A DNA stretch of 64,000 nucleotides from Xanthomonas hyacinthi (GTDB lineage Bacteria > Pseudomonadota > Gammaproteobacteria > Xanthomonadales > Xanthomonadaceae), in the NCBI RefSeq assembly GCF_009769165.1, contig NZ_CP043476.1:4285001-4349000 (forward strand). Direction: 5' to 3'. How positions within the stretch are numbered: position 1 is the first letter of the stretch; every line of letters starts with the position of its first letter. The notes beneath the pieces were generated by a model. It did no database searches. It was not told the origin of the DNA and saw only the letters and a program-made list of their open reading frames with translations. Of the stretch, positions 1 to 12,318 are shown in pieces. The position numbers and the translations under genes were made by a program.

Positions 1-1073
1 AATCCGTCGGCGCCGCCGGCCTGTCCGTCGGCGAAGTGGTGTTCAACACCGCGATGACCGGCTATCAGGAGATCCTCACCGATCCGTCCTACGCCCGCCA
101 GCTGGTCACCCTGACCTACCCGCATATCGGCAACACCGGCTGCACCGACCAGGACGACGAAGCCGCCCAGGTCTGGTCGGCCGGGCTGATCGTGCGCGCC
201 GTGCCGCGCCGTCCCAGCAGCTGGCGCAGCCAGGTGTCGCTGCCGGACTGGCTGATCCAGCGCGGCGTGGTCGCCATCGCCGGCATCGATACCCGCAAGC
301 TGACCCGCATCCTGCGCGAGAAGGGATCGCAGAACGGCGCGGTGATGGCCGGCGAAGTGGACGTGGACACCGCGCTGCAAGCGGCGCGCAAGTTCCCGGG
401 GCTGAAAGGCATGGACCTGGCCAAGGTGGTGTCCACCGACAAGGCGTATCCGTGGCGCGACGGCCAGCTCGATCTGGACAGCAACGCGTTCGCGCAGGCC
501 GCGCCGAAGTACAAGGTGGTGGCCTACGACTACGGGGTGAAGCTCAACATCCTGCGCATGCTCGCCGAGCGCGGCTGCGAGGTCACCGTGGTGCCGGCGC
601 AGACGCCCGCCGCCGAGGTGCTGGCGCTGCAGCCGGACGGCGTGTTCCTGTCCAACGGCCCGGGCGATCCGGCGCCGTGCGACTACGCGATCGCCGCGAT
701 CAAGGAACTGGTGGCCAGGAAGATCCCTACCTTCGGCATCTGCCTGGGCCACCAGTTGCTGGCGCTGGCCGCCGGCGCGCAGACCCTGAAGATGGGCCAC
801 GGCCACCACGGCGCCAACCATCCGGTGCAGGACCTGGACAGCGGACGGGTGATGATCACCTCGCAGAACCACGGCTTCGCGGTGGACGAAGCGTCGCTGC
901 CGGCCAACGTGCGGGTGACCCATCGCTCGCTGTTCGACGGCACCAACCAGGGCATCGAACTGACCGACGCGCCGGCCTTCAGCTTCCAGGGCCACCCGGA
1001 AGCCTCGCCGGGCCCGCGCGATGTGGCGCCGCTGTTCGATCGGTTCACCGCGCTGATGGCGGCCGCCGCCTGA
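1..1073 (+). CDS. carA: Carbamoyl-phosphate synthase small subunit (5' truncated by window edge)
   Basis: This is the glutaminase subunit of carbamoyl-phosphate synthase. It releases ammonia from glutamine and passes it to CarB for arginine and pyrimidine synthesis. The reading frame is open from base 3, so about 357 residues are visible and roughly the first 15-30 are outside the window; the GTG at 36 is internal. The N-terminal small-subunit domain ([16 protein letters not shown]) is followed by a class I amidotransferase domain with the oxyanion motif SNGPGDP, the nucleophile elbow FGICLGHQ (catalytic Cys) and the C-terminal HPEASPGP (catalytic His and Glu). The stop codon shares one base with the start of the next gene (TGATG), so the genes are probably translationally coupled. 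Confidence 0.97.
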   Translation, partial: SVGAAGLSVGEVVFNTAMTGYQEILTDPSYARQLVTLTYPHIGNTGCTDQDDEAAQVWSAGLIVRAVPRRPSSWRSQVSLPDWLIQRGVVAIAGIDTRKLTRILREKGSQNGAVMAGEVDVDTALQAARKFPGLKGMDLAKVVSTDKAYPWRDGQLDLDSNAFAQAAPKYKVVAYDYGVKLNILRMLAERGCEVTVVPAQTPAAEVLALQPDGVFLSNGPGDPAPCDYAIAAIKELVARKIPTFGICLGHQLLALAAGAQTLKMGHGHHGANHPVQDLDSGRVMITSQNHGFAVDEASLPANVRVTHRSLFDGTNQGIELTDAPAFSFQGHPEASPGPRDVAPLFDRFTALMAAAA

Positions 1074-1516
1074 TGAGCGCCGCGCTGGCGCCGTCGCTGC
1101 GTCCACGCCGCTGGCGTTGGGGCGTATTGGCGTTGCTGGCGCTCGCCGCGTACCCACTGTTCGTGCTGGTCGCGGTCTATGCGCAGTGGCTCGGCGCCGG
1201 CCTGCCCGGCGGGCGCAACGGCCCGGCCGATGCGTACCGCCACAGCCTGGCCAGCGCCATCGTCGCCTACACCTTGTCGCCGCGCTGCGTGGACTGGGTG
1301 ACGGCGGTGATGGAGCGCGACGGCCGCGGCAACGCGAGCCGGGCGATGGACGCCCACAACAACCGGATCGGCGCGCGCATCGGCGCCGCCGCTCCCAGCT
1401 GGGCCGCGATGCAGCGCGAGGTTCGCGCCGCGGTCGACCATGGTGCGATCGACGCCCGATCGTCCGACCAGATCACCTGGCGCGCCCCCGCGGCGTGGCA
1501 GGACCGACTTTACTGA
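1073..1516 (+). CDS. Small membrane-anchored protein of unknown function between carA and carB
   Basis: This gene encodes 147 residues and starts at the ATG that overlaps the carA stop by one base. Residues about 17-40 form a single hydrophobic segment ([20 protein letters not shown]) after an Arg-rich start, which suggests an N-in membrane anchor with the rest outside the cytoplasm. The remainder contains [12 protein letters not shown] and the polar motif [13 protein letters not shown]. This resembles small conserved proteins with a His-Asn-Asn motif (DUF6973-like), but I am not sure of the family. It lies inside the car operon and ends 8 bases before carB, so it is surely co-transcribed. 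No function can be assigned; a link to carbamoyl phosphate is not shown by anything in the protein. Confidence 0.8.
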   Translation: MSAALAPSLRPRRWRWGVLALLALAAYPLFVLVAVYAQWLGAGLPGGRNGPADAYRHSLASAIVAYTLSPRCVDWVTAVMERDGRGNASRAMDAHNNRIGARIGAAAPSWAAMQREVRAAVDHGAIDARSSDQITWRAPAAWQDRLY

Positions 1517-1524
1517 GAATCCCC

Positions 1525-4763
<3,239 letters not shown>

Positions 4764-4767
<4 letters not shown>

Positions 4768-5240
4768 GAGCCCCGATCACCCTGCAAGGCGCGCAGCGTC
4801 TGCGCGAGGAACTGGACCAGTTGAAGTCGGTCAAGCGGCCGCAGGTCATCGCCGCGATCGCCGAGGCGCGCGCGCACGGCGATCTGAAGGAAAACGCCGA
4901 GTACCACGCCGCGCGCGAGCAGCAGAGCTTCATCGAAGGCCGCATCAAGCAGCTGGAGAGCGAGCTGTCGCACGCCGAGATCATCGACGTCAGCAAGCTG
5001 GCGGTCGGCAGCAAGGTGGTGTTCGGCGCCACCGTGACCCTGGCCGACGTGGAAAACGACGAAGAGAAGCGCTATCAGCTGGTCGGCGATCTGGAAGCGG
5101 ACATCAAGCTGGGGTTGATCGCGATCTCCTCGCCGCTGGCGCGTGCGCTGATCGGCAAGCTGGAAGGCGACAGCGTCAGCATCGACGCGCCGGCCGGGCG
5201 TCGCGAGTACGAGATCGTCAGCGTCGAATACGTCGGCTGA
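4764..5240 (+). CDS. greA: Transcript cleavage factor GreA
   Basis: GreA enters the secondary channel of backtracked RNA polymerase and stimulates cleavage of the extruded RNA. The protein has 158 residues, the usual size. Residues about 1-75 form the antiparallel coiled coil, with the conserved acidic tip in [16 protein letters not shown]. The C-terminal FKBP-like domain runs from about 80 to 158 ([29 protein letters not shown]). The start codon overlaps the carB stop by four bases. Placing greA directly behind carB is typical of Xanthomonas, and rpfE follows four bases after its stop. Confidence 0.97.
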
Positions 5241-5244
5241 CGCC

Positions 5245-6165
5245 GTGGCGGTCGCCACCTTGCTGTTGCCGGAGCGCGCGCGCCTGGCCGCTGCGGCGCT
5301 GACCGGCGAGGTGGCGCGGGCGTTCGGCCGCGCCGAGCGCGAGCGCCTGGAGTCAGGTTCCGAAGCGCAGCTGCGCCGCCATTTCGCGCTGCCGCCCGGG
5401 CACTGGCCGGTGGCGGCGCTGACCCGGCAACTGGATGCCGGCGATGCCGGCGACGGCGTATGGCTGCGCGCCGATCCGGCCTACGTGGTACCGGACATGC
5501 AGGGCGCGCGGCTGATGGCGCACGGCGACATGCTCGCGATCGACGCGATCGACCTGGCCGCGCTGCTGCCGTCGCTGCAGGAACTGTTCGCCGAGTCCGG
5601 CCTGGCGCTGGACGCGCCGGAGCCCAGCCGCTGGTATCTGCGCCTGGACCCGGGCAGCGTGCTGCCCGAGTTCGCCGCGCCGGCGCAGGTGCTCGGCGCC
5701 GATCTGTTCGACCACCTGCCGCAGGGCGAGGGCGGGCGGCGCTGGCGCGCACTGCTGACCGAGGCGCAGGTGCTGCTGCACCAGCATCCGTGGAACCGCG
5801 AACGCGGCGCGCGCGGGCAGCCGGCGATCAACTCGCTGTGGTTCTGGGGCGGCGGCGCGTTGCCGGCCACGGTGACCAGCGCGCATGCGCAGGTGCGCAG
5901 CCGCGAGCCGCTGCTGCGCGCGCTGACCCAGGCCGCCGGGATCGACGCCGAACAAGCGCCGCGCGTCGATGCGCTGGTCGACCTGCGCCAGCTGCGTGCG
6001 CCCGAGCAGTTCGTCGGCGAGGTGATGCAGCCGCTGCTCGAAGCGCTGCGCCTCGGCGAACTGCAGCACCTGCTGCTGGATTTCGAGGACGGCGTGCGGT
6101 TCCGGATCCAGCGCGAGCAGCGTTGGCGCTTCTGGCGGCGGCCGCTGGCGCGCCTGGACGCATGA
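5245..6165 (+). CDS. rpfE: RpfE family protein (pathogenicity-factor regulation)
   Basis: This 306-residue cytoplasmic protein starts at GTG, four bases after greA, and overlaps recJ by four bases (ATGA). It matches RpfE by position between greA and recJ in the rpf cluster, and by the conserved stretch NSLWFWGGGALP at about residues 195-206. The family is often labelled phosphoglycerate mutase-like, but I see no His-based mutase signature and would not assign that activity. In X. campestris, rpfE has been reported to affect extracellular enzyme or polysaccharide production modestly; its biochemical role is not established. The gene is probably co-transcribed with carB, greA and recJ. Confidence 0.75.
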   Translation: MAVATLLLPERARLAAAALTGEVARAFGRAERERLESGSEAQLRRHFALPPGHWPVAALTRQLDAGDAGDGVWLRADPAYVVPDMQGARLMAHGDMLAIDAIDLAALLPSLQELFAESGLALDAPEPSRWYLRLDPGSVLPEFAAPAQVLGADLFDHLPQGEGGRRWRALLTEAQVLLHQHPWNRERGARGQPAINSLWFWGGGALPATVTSAHAQVRSREPLLRALTQAAGIDAEQAPRVDALVDLRQLRAPEQFVGEVMQPLLEALRLGELQHLLLDFEDGVRFRIQREQRWRFWRRPLARLDA

Positions 6166-7892
6166 GTCCGCCGCTGCGCATCACCCGGCGCCCGGCCGCC
6201 GAGGGCGGGCCGTGGACGGACGGCGTGCTGCCGCTGCTGCGCCGTATCTACACCGCGCGCGGCGCGCACGACGCCAGCCTGGCGCAGCCGAAACTGGCGC
6301 AGCTGCTGCCGCCGGACGCGCTCAGCGGCATCGACGCGGCAGTCGCCTTGCTGGCCGCGGCGATTGCTGCCGGCAAGCGCATCCTGGTGGTCGGCGATTT
6401 CGACTGCGACGGCGCCACCGCCTGCGCGGTCGCGGTGCGCGGACTGCGCCTGCTCGGTGCCGCGCAGGTGCTGCACGCGGTGCCGAACCGCATGGTCCAC
6501 GGCTACGGCCTGTCGCCGGCGCTGGTCGCCGAACTGGCGCCGCTGCAGCCGGAGCTGCTGGTCACCGTCGATCACGGCATCGCCTGCCACGCCGGCGTCG
6601 CCGCGGCCAAGGCGCTGGGCTGGCAGGTACTGGTCACCGACCACCACTTGCCGGGCAGCGTGCTGCCGCCGGCCGACGCGATCGTCGATCCGAACCTGGC
6701 CGGCGACGCGTTCCCGAGCAAGATGCTGGCCGGGGTCGGGGTGATCTTCTACGTGCTGCTGGCCTTGCGCCGGCACCTGCGCGAGCGTGACGCATTCGCC
6801 GCGCTCGCGCCGGACCTGAGCGTGCTGCTGGACCTGGTCGCGGTCGGCACCGTCGCCGACCTGGTGCCGTTGGACGCCAACAACCGCGCGCTGGTGTCGG
6901 CCGGATTGCGCCGCCTGCAGCGCGGCGACGGCTGCGTCGGCCTGCGCGCCTTGATCGAGGCCAGCGGCCGCGATCCGGCACGGCTCAGCGCCGGCGACAT
7001 CGGCTTCGCGCTGGCGCCGCGGCTCAACGCCGCCGGCCGCCTCGAGGACATGGCGCTGGGCATCGAACTGCTGCTGTGCGAGGACCCGCAGCAGGCGCGC
7101 GCGATCGCCGCCACGCTGGAACAGATCAACGGCGAGCGCCGCGCCGTGCAGCAGCAGATGACCGACGCGGCCGAGGCCACCGTGGCGCAGGCGCTGCTGG
7201 CCGCGCCGGATGCGCCGCCGGTGGCGGTGTGCCTGTTCGATGCGCAGTGGCATCCGGGCGTGATCGGCCTGGTCGCCTCGAAGATGAAGGACCGCCTGCA
7301 CCGCCCGGTGATCGCCTTCGCCCCGGCCGAACCGGGCAGCGACCAGTTGCGCGGCTCGGCGCGCTCGATTCCCGGCTTCCATATCCGCGATGCGATGGCG
7401 GCGGTGGACGCGCGCCGGCCCGGGCTGATGGACAAGTTCGGCGGCCATGCGATGGCCGCGGGGCTGAGCCTGCCCCACGCGGCCTTGGCCGAGTTCGAGC
7501 AGCTGTTCCGCGAACATGCGCTGGCCAGCCTGGACGCGGCGTTGCTGCAGGCCGAATTGCTCAGCGACGGCGCGCTGGACCCGCACGAATTGGACCACCG
7601 CCACGCCGAGGCGCTGCGCCTGGCCGGGCCGTGGGGGCAGGGCTTCCCCGAGCCGCTGTTCGACGGCGAATTCGAGGTGCTGCAATGGCGCGTGCTGAAG
7701 GAGCGCCACCTCAAGCTGAGCCTGCGCTGCGCCGGCCGCGACGACGCGCTGAACGCGATCCACTTCAACGGCTGGCGCGGCAGCGAACCCGGCCGCCGCG
7801 TGCACATCGCCTACCGCCTGGTCGCCGACGACTATCGCGGCGGCGAAGCGGTGCAGTTGGTGGTGGAGCACTGCCGGAGCTTGTCGGGCTGA
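6162..7892 (+). CDS. recJ: Single-stranded-DNA-specific exonuclease RecJ
   Basis: RecJ is a 5'-3' exonuclease on single-stranded DNA, used in RecF-pathway recombination and mismatch repair. The protein has 576 residues. The DHH phosphoesterase core shows motif I VGDFDCDG (Asp79, Asp81, Asp83), motif II VTVDHG near residue 138 and the DHH motif LVTDHHLPG near residue 162. The DHHA1 domain follows, with the Gly-rich GGHAMAAGLSLP near residue 430, then the C-terminal OB fold. The ATG overlaps the rpfE stop. This is the last gene of the car-greA-rpfE-recJ run; the repeat-containing gap that follows separates it from the next gene. Confidence 0.96.
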   Translation: MSPPLRITRRPAAEGGPWTDGVLPLLRRIYTARGAHDASLAQPKLAQLLPPDALSGIDAAVALLAAAIAAGKRILVVGDFDCDGATACAVAVRGLRLLGAAQVLHAVPNRMVHGYGLSPALVAELAPLQPELLVTVDHGIACHAGVAAAKALGWQVLVTDHHLPGSVLPPADAIVDPNLAGDAFPSKMLAGVGVIFYVLLALRRHLRERDAFAALAPDLSVLLDLVAVGTVADLVPLDANNRALVSAGLRRLQRGDGCVGLRALIEASGRDPARLSAGDIGFALAPRLNAAGRLEDMALGIELLLCEDPQQARAIAATLEQINGERRAVQQQMTDAAEATVAQALLAAPDAPPVAVCLFDAQWHPGVIGLVASKMKDRLHRPVIAFAPAEPGSDQLRGSARSIPGFHIRDAMAAVDARRPGLMDKFGGHAMAAGLSLPHAALAEFEQLFREHALASLDAALLQAELLSDGALDPHELDHRHAEALRLAGPWGQGFPEPLFDGEFEVLQWRVLKERHLKLSLRCAGRDDALNAIHFNGWRGSEPGRRVHIAYRLVADDYRGGEAVQLVVEHCRSLSG

Positions 7893-7906
7893 TCCATGAT
7901 CCTTGT

Positions 7907-8192
7907 CCCCTCTCCCCTCGGGAGAGGGGTTGGGGAGAGGGTACGGCGCGAAAGCGACTCGCAGAGTTGGGTGTATGAGGCTTGCGCCCGTACCCTCATC
8001 CGCCCCTTCGGGGCACCTTCTCCCGGTGGGAGAAGGAACAGCCAGGTGCATAGCCCCTCTCCCCTCGGGAGAGGGGTTGGGGTGAGGGTACGGAGCGAAA
8101 GCGACTCGCGGAGTTGGGTGCACGCCGCTGCGCCCGTACCCTCATCCGGCGCTGCGCGCCACCTTCTCCCGGTGGGAGAAGGGAACAGCCAG
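7907..8192. repeat. Two tandem copies of a dispersed palindromic intergenic repeat
   Basis: Two units of about 140 bases (7907-8044 and 8053-8192) are closely similar. Each begins with the hairpin CCCCTCTCCC-TCG-GGAGAGGGG, continues through GTACGG(C/A)GCGAAAGCGACTCGC and ends with ACCTTCTCCCGGTGGGAGAAGG, a second hairpin. The copies differ mainly in the spacer (CGCCCCTTCGGGGC against CGGCGCTGCGCGCC), which is itself palindromic in both, so base pairing was kept while sequence changed. A third truncated copy may start at 8193 (CCCCTCTCGCCC). Such elements are common between Xanthomonas genes. This pair fills the gap between recJ and the vWA gene. Confidence 0.85.
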
Positions 8193-8343
8193 CCCCTCTC
8201 GCCCGCAGACGGCTTGGGTGAAAATAGGAGCAGCCGCATCGATGCAAGACTCAGCGGCCCGAGTACACCGCGCGAAGATTCTTGATAACCCCGCAGCGCC
8301 ACACCGGACGTTCAAGCTGTACCGTCCCATCAAGGAGTGATCC

Positions 8344-11268
8344 ATGTCGTACGTCGCGCGCAAAGGCCTGTGCTGGCTGTTGTTCTCGCTGTTGTCGGCC
8401 GCCGCCGTGCCGGGCTTGGCCCAGACCGCGCCGCAGCGGCAACTCCTGGCCCCGCTGCTGAAGACCGATCGCAGCGAACGCCCGGTCGAGCTGCGCTCGG
8501 CAACGGTGAGCGCACACGCCGCGGCCGGCCTGGCCGAAACCACGGTGGAGCTGCTGTTCTTCAACCCCAATGCGCGCGTGCTGGAAGGACAACTGGCGTT
8601 CCCGTTGCGCGACGGCCAGCAGATCAGCGGCTTCGCCTTGGACATCGACGGACAGATGCGCGACGCGGTGCCGGTGCCGAAGGCGCGTGGGCGGCAGGTG
8701 TTCGAGGCGATCGAGCGGCGCGGGGTGGACCCGGGCCTGGTCGAGCAGACCGCCGGCAACCAGTTCCAACTGCGGCTCTATCCGATTCCCGCACACGGCA
8801 GCCGCCGCGTGCGCCTGGTCTATCGCGAGTCGCTGCCGCGCACCGCCGGCGGTTGGCAGTGGCGGCTGCCGCTGGGGTATGCGGCCAGCGCCCAGGCGCT
8901 GCGCCTGGAGTTGAGCACGCAGGCCGCGCCGGTGGACACCGCGGCGTTGCCTGCGGGCCTGCGCCTGTCACCGGCGCCCGGCGGCTACGCGGCGGCGTGG
9001 TCGGGCACGCCAGCGCAACTGCCCAGGGAACTGGCGCTGTCGCTGCGCGCGGCCAGCGATCCACGCGTCGCGATCGGCAGCCACGACGGCCAACGCTACT
9101 TCCAGGCGCTGCTGCCGATCGCCGATCTGCACAGCGCACGCCCGTTGCCGCAGCGCATCGGCCTGCTGTGGGATGCATCGGGTTCGGCGCGGCAGCGCGA
9201 CATTCCTGCGGAACTGGCCTTGCTGCAGCGCTATTTCGCCGCGCTGGGAAACGCGCAGGTCGATCTGATCGTGCTGCGCGACCGCGCCGAGGCGCCGCGC
9301 CGCTTCCAGGTGCGCGCTGGCGATTGGAGCGCGTTGAAGGCGACGCTGCAGGGCCTGCAGCCGGACGGCGCCAGCGCATTGGGCGATTGGCGGCCGGCGG
9401 CGGACGTGCAGGAATATCTGTTGTTCAGCGATGGCCTGGGCAACTACGGCGCGCAGGCCTTGCCGGCGCTGGCGCCGGGCCAGCGCCTGTATGCGGTCGA
9501 TTCGGCCGGCGCCCATGCCGATGCCGCACGCCTGGCGGCGTCGGCGGAAGCGCGCGGCGGCCGCTTGATCGAGGTGCATGGCGTGCAGGGTGTGCAGCAG
9601 GCCAGCGAACGGCTGCTGCAGCGCGGCGGCGAACTGGTGGCGTTGCAGGGCGAGGGCGTCGCCGATCTGGTCGCCGATTCGCGCTACGCCGACGACGGCT
9701 ATCTGCGCATCGCCGGGCGCCTGCTCGGCGACGATGCGACGCTGCACCTGGAGATCGCCACCGCCGCCAGCACGCGCCGCCTGAGCCTTCCGTTGCGCGA
9801 CGCCAGCGAAGCGCCGGGCGATCTGGTGCCCGGCGCCTGGGCGCGGGCCATGCTGCGCCGCCTGGCCGCCGATCCGCTCGGCGACGCTGCGCGCCGCCAG
9901 CAGCTGGCCAGCCGCTTCGGCCTGGTCAGCACCGACACCTCGCTGCTGGTGCTGGAGAACGTGGACGACTACGTGCGCTACGACATCGCGCCGCCGCCGG
10001 CGCTGCGCGAGGCAGTGGCACGCGCGCAGGCGCAGCGCCAGCAGGAGCAGGGCGAGCAGCGCAAGCAGCGCATCGATCGCGTCGCCGAGGATTTCGCCCA
10101 GCGCGTCGCCTGGTGGCAGCGCACGTTCCCGAAGAACGCGCCGCCGCAGCCCAAGCCGCAAGGCGGCGAGGGTGACGCCCGTCGCGAGCGGCGGGACGAC
10201 ATTTCCCGGCCCGCACCGGCGATGGCCATGGCGCCGCCGCCGGCGCCCGCCGCGCCGATGCCGGTTGCGGAGTCCGCTGAGCTGGAGGCGGTGGTGGTCA
10301 GCGCCGCGGTTGCGGCACCGACGGACGCCGATGCGCCTGCCGGCGCGCCCGCGTCCACCACCATTTCCCTGGCATTGCAGCCGTGGCAGCCGGATTCGCC
10401 CTACGCCCGGCGCCTGCGCGCCGCCGCGCCGGAGGCGGTCTATCCGCTGTACCTGAGCGAGCGCGCCGCGCACGCCGACAGCGTGGCGTTCTACCTGGAC
10501 GTGGCCGACGTGCTGTTTGAACGCGGCCAGCGCGAACTGGCGCTGCGCGTGCTGTCGAACCTGGCCGAACTGCAGCTGGAGAACCGCCATGTGCTGCGCG
10601 TGCTCGGCTACCGGTTGCTGCAGGCGGGCAGGGCGGACCTGGCGGTGCCGGTGTTCGAGCAGGTGCTGCGGCTGGGCGAGGAGGAGCCGCAGAGCTTCCG
10701 CGACCTGGGCCTGGCCTACGCCGCGCGCGGCGACGCGCAGGCCGCGATCGAACAGCTGTACCAGGTGGTCGCGCGCGACTGGGACCCCCGCTTCGACGGC
10801 GTGGCGCTGATCGCCTTGAACGAATTGAACGCGATCGTGGCGCGGTCGCCGCAGCCATTGCAGACCGGCTTCATCGACCCGCGCCTGCAGCGCAACCTGC
10901 CGCTGGACCTGCGCGTGGTGCTGAACTGGGACAGCGACAACAGCGACATGGACCTGTGGGTGACCGATCCCAACGGCGAGCGCTGCTATTACGCGCACCG
11001 CTCCACCTACCAGGGCGGGCAGCTGTCGCAGGACTTCACCGGCGGCTACGGGCCGGAAGAGTTCTCGCTGCGCCGGGCCAAGCCGGGCAAGTACAAGGTG
11101 GAAGCGAACTTCTTCGGCGATCGCCAGCCGCTGGTCACCGGCGCCACCACCTTGCACCTGCAGCTGAGCACCGGCTGGGGCAGTGCCACGCAGCGCGACC
11201 AGCAGGTGACGCTGCGGTTGAAGGACCAGAAGGAGACGATCCTGGTCGGCGAGTTCGAGGTGCGCTGA
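8344..11268 (+). CDS. Secreted VIT / von Willebrand A domain protein with C-terminal DUF2135-like domain
   Basis: This 974-residue protein has a signal peptide (about residues 1-26, hydrophobic LCWLLFSLLSAAAVPGLA). A VIT domain follows (about 35-165, with VELLFFNPNARVLEGQLAFP and FEAIERRGVDPGLVEQ). A divergent von Willebrand A region spans about 270-430; its metal-ion site is weak (LLWDASGSARQRD keeps DxSGS). A Lys/Gln-rich helical and Pro/Ala-rich linker covers about 550-680, then helical repeats resembling TPRs (690-830), then a DUF2135-like beta domain (855-970, NWDSDNSDMDLWVTDPNGE). A ribosome site AAGGAG precedes the ATG. The layout suggests a periplasmic or envelope adhesion or chaperone-like protein. 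It sits inside the rpf cluster, but no functional link can be read from the sequence. Confidence 0.85.
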   Translation: MSYVARKGLCWLLFSLLSAAAVPGLAQTAPQRQLLAPLLKTDRSERPVELRSATVSAHAAAGLAETTVELLFFNPNARVLEGQLAFPLRDGQQISGFALDIDGQMRDAVPVPKARGRQVFEAIERRGVDPGLVEQTAGNQFQLRLYPIPAHGSRRVRLVYRESLPRTAGGWQWRLPLGYAASAQALRLELSTQAAPVDTAALPAGLRLSPAPGGYAAAWSGTPAQLPRELALSLRAASDPRVAIGSHDGQRYFQALLPIADLHSARPLPQRIGLLWDASGSARQRDIPAELALLQRYFAALGNAQVDLIVLRDRAEAPRRFQVRAGDWSALKATLQGLQPDGASALGDWRPAADVQEYLLFSDGLGNYGAQALPALAPGQRLYAVDSAGAHADAARLAASAEARGGRLIEVHGVQGVQQASERLLQRGGELVALQGEGVADLVADSRYADDGYLRIAGRLLGDDATLHLEIATAASTRRLSLPLRDASEAPGDLVPGAWARAMLRRLAADPLGDAARRQQLASRFGLVSTDTSLLVLENVDDYVRYDIAPPPALREAVARAQAQRQQEQGEQRKQRIDRVAEDFAQRVAWWQRTFPKNAPPQPKPQGGEGDARRERRDDISRPAPAMAMAPPPAPAAPMPVAESAELEAVVVSAAVAAPTDADAPAGAPASTTISLALQPWQPDSPYARRLRAAAPEAVYPLYLSERAAHADSVAFYLDVADVLFERGQRELALRVLSNLAELQLENRHVLRVLGYRLLQAGRADLAVPVFEQVLRLGEEEPQSFRDLGLAYAARGDAQAAIEQLYQVVARDWDPRFDGVALIALNELNAIVARSPQPLQTGFIDPRLQRNLPLDLRVVLNWDSDNSDMDLWVTDPNGERCYYAHRSTYQGGQLSQDFTGGYGPEEFSLRRAKPGKYKVEANFFGDRQPLVTGATTLHLQLSTGWGSATQRDQQVTLRLKDQKETILVGEFEVR

Positions 11269-11308
11269 GGCGGTCCGCGCGCCGGCCATTGCTAAGTGGC
11301 CGGCGCGC

Positions 11309-11320
11309 TAAAATGCGCCA
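11309..11320 (+). promoter_or_regulatory. Candidate -10 element for rpfD, implying a leaderless transcript
   Basis: TAAAAT at 11309-11314 matches a sigma-70 -10 box and ends six bases before the rpfD ATG at 11320, so transcription would start at or next to the start codon. No Shine-Dalgarno sequence precedes that ATG, which fits. No good -35 box is visible. Confidence 0.4.
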
Positions 11321-12216
11321 TGTCCGCATCGCCCGCCACCAGCGTCTACGCCCGTTTCCTGCCGTGGCGCCGCAGTTTCGAGATCGGCTTCTGGGTCGCG
11401 CTGACCCTGGTCAATGGCAGCGCCAACAGCATTACCGTGCTGATCGACATCCGCCGCACCGGACTGCACTTCGCGGCGTGGGAGCCGGCGCTGTGGGAGT
11501 GGTCCAGCGGCCTGGTGTTCCTGCTGATCGTGCCGATCGTGGTGCTGTTGACCCGGCGCTATCCGCTGCACTGGGACAACTGGCGCCGGCGGTTGCCGGC
11601 GTATCTGTTGGGCAGCGTCGCGCTGTCGGTGCTGCATGTGTTGGGCATGGTCGCGATCCGCAGCGTGGTGTACCGGCTGCAGGGCCAGCACTACGACTTC
11701 GGCCCATGGCCGCAGGGACTGGCCTACGAATACCTGAAGGACGTGCGCAGCCTGGCCTCGATGCTGCTGTGCGTGGAGATGTACCGCTTCCTGCTGCGCC
11801 GCTGGCAGGGCGAGGCGGCCTTGCTCGGCGCGCCCGACGAAGGCCTGCCGGTGGAGTCGCTGGAACGCCCGGAGCGCTTCCTGGTGCGCAAGCTCGGCCG
11901 CGAGTTCCTGGTCGCCGCCGCCGACATCGAATGGCTGCAGGCCTCGGGCAACTACGTCAACCTGCACGTGCGCGGCCACGACTACCCGTTGCGCAGCACC
12001 ATGGCCGCGATCGAGGCCAGGCTCGACCCGGCCGTGTTCGTGCGCATCCACCGCAGCTACATGGTCAACCTGGGCTGCGTGGTCTCGATCGAGCCGCTGG
12101 AGGCCGGCGAGGCGCGCGTGCACCTGCGCGACGGCAGCCATGTGCCGTGCAGCCGCCGCTACCGCGCCGCCTTGCGCACGGCGGCCGGGGAGGGCGAGGC
12201 GACGCTCGCCGAGTGA
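11320..12216 (+). CDS. rpfD: RpfD, membrane-bound LytTR-type transcriptional regulator
   Basis: This 298-residue protein has several hydrophobic segments in the N-terminal half (about 18-40, 55-75, 85-110 and possibly 125-145) and a C-terminal LytTR DNA-binding domain (about 190-290, including WLQASGNYVNLHV and FVRIHRSYMVNL). The gene position between recJ and prfB and the LytTR domain match RpfD of the rpf cluster. The start at 11320 is preferred over the GTG at 11296 because the hydrophobic segment is correctly placed and a -10 box sits between the two. There is no receiver domain, so the membrane part probably senses or is controlled by a partner. Its targets are not known from the sequence. 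Confidence 0.8.
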   Translation: MSASPATSVYARFLPWRRSFEIGFWVALTLVNGSANSITVLIDIRRTGLHFAAWEPALWEWSSGLVFLLIVPIVVLLTRRYPLHWDNWRRRLPAYLLGSVALSVLHVLGMVAIRSVVYRLQGQHYDFGPWPQGLAYEYLKDVRSLASMLLCVEMYRFLLRRWQGEAALLGAPDEGLPVESLERPERFLVRKLGREFLVAAADIEWLQASGNYVNLHVRGHDYPLRSTMAAIEARLDPAVFVRIHRSYMVNLGCVVSIEPLEAGEARVHLRDGSHVPCSRRYRAALRTAAGEGEATLAE

Positions 12217-12318
12217 TCGCTGCGCTGCTCGGCCCGGGCGCGGCGGCGCTCGCGCTGTGGCGCGGCGGCCGGAATTGCTAGAATCGCGCTCTTGTTTGCT
12301 GTTTGCCGGAATGCCGCC

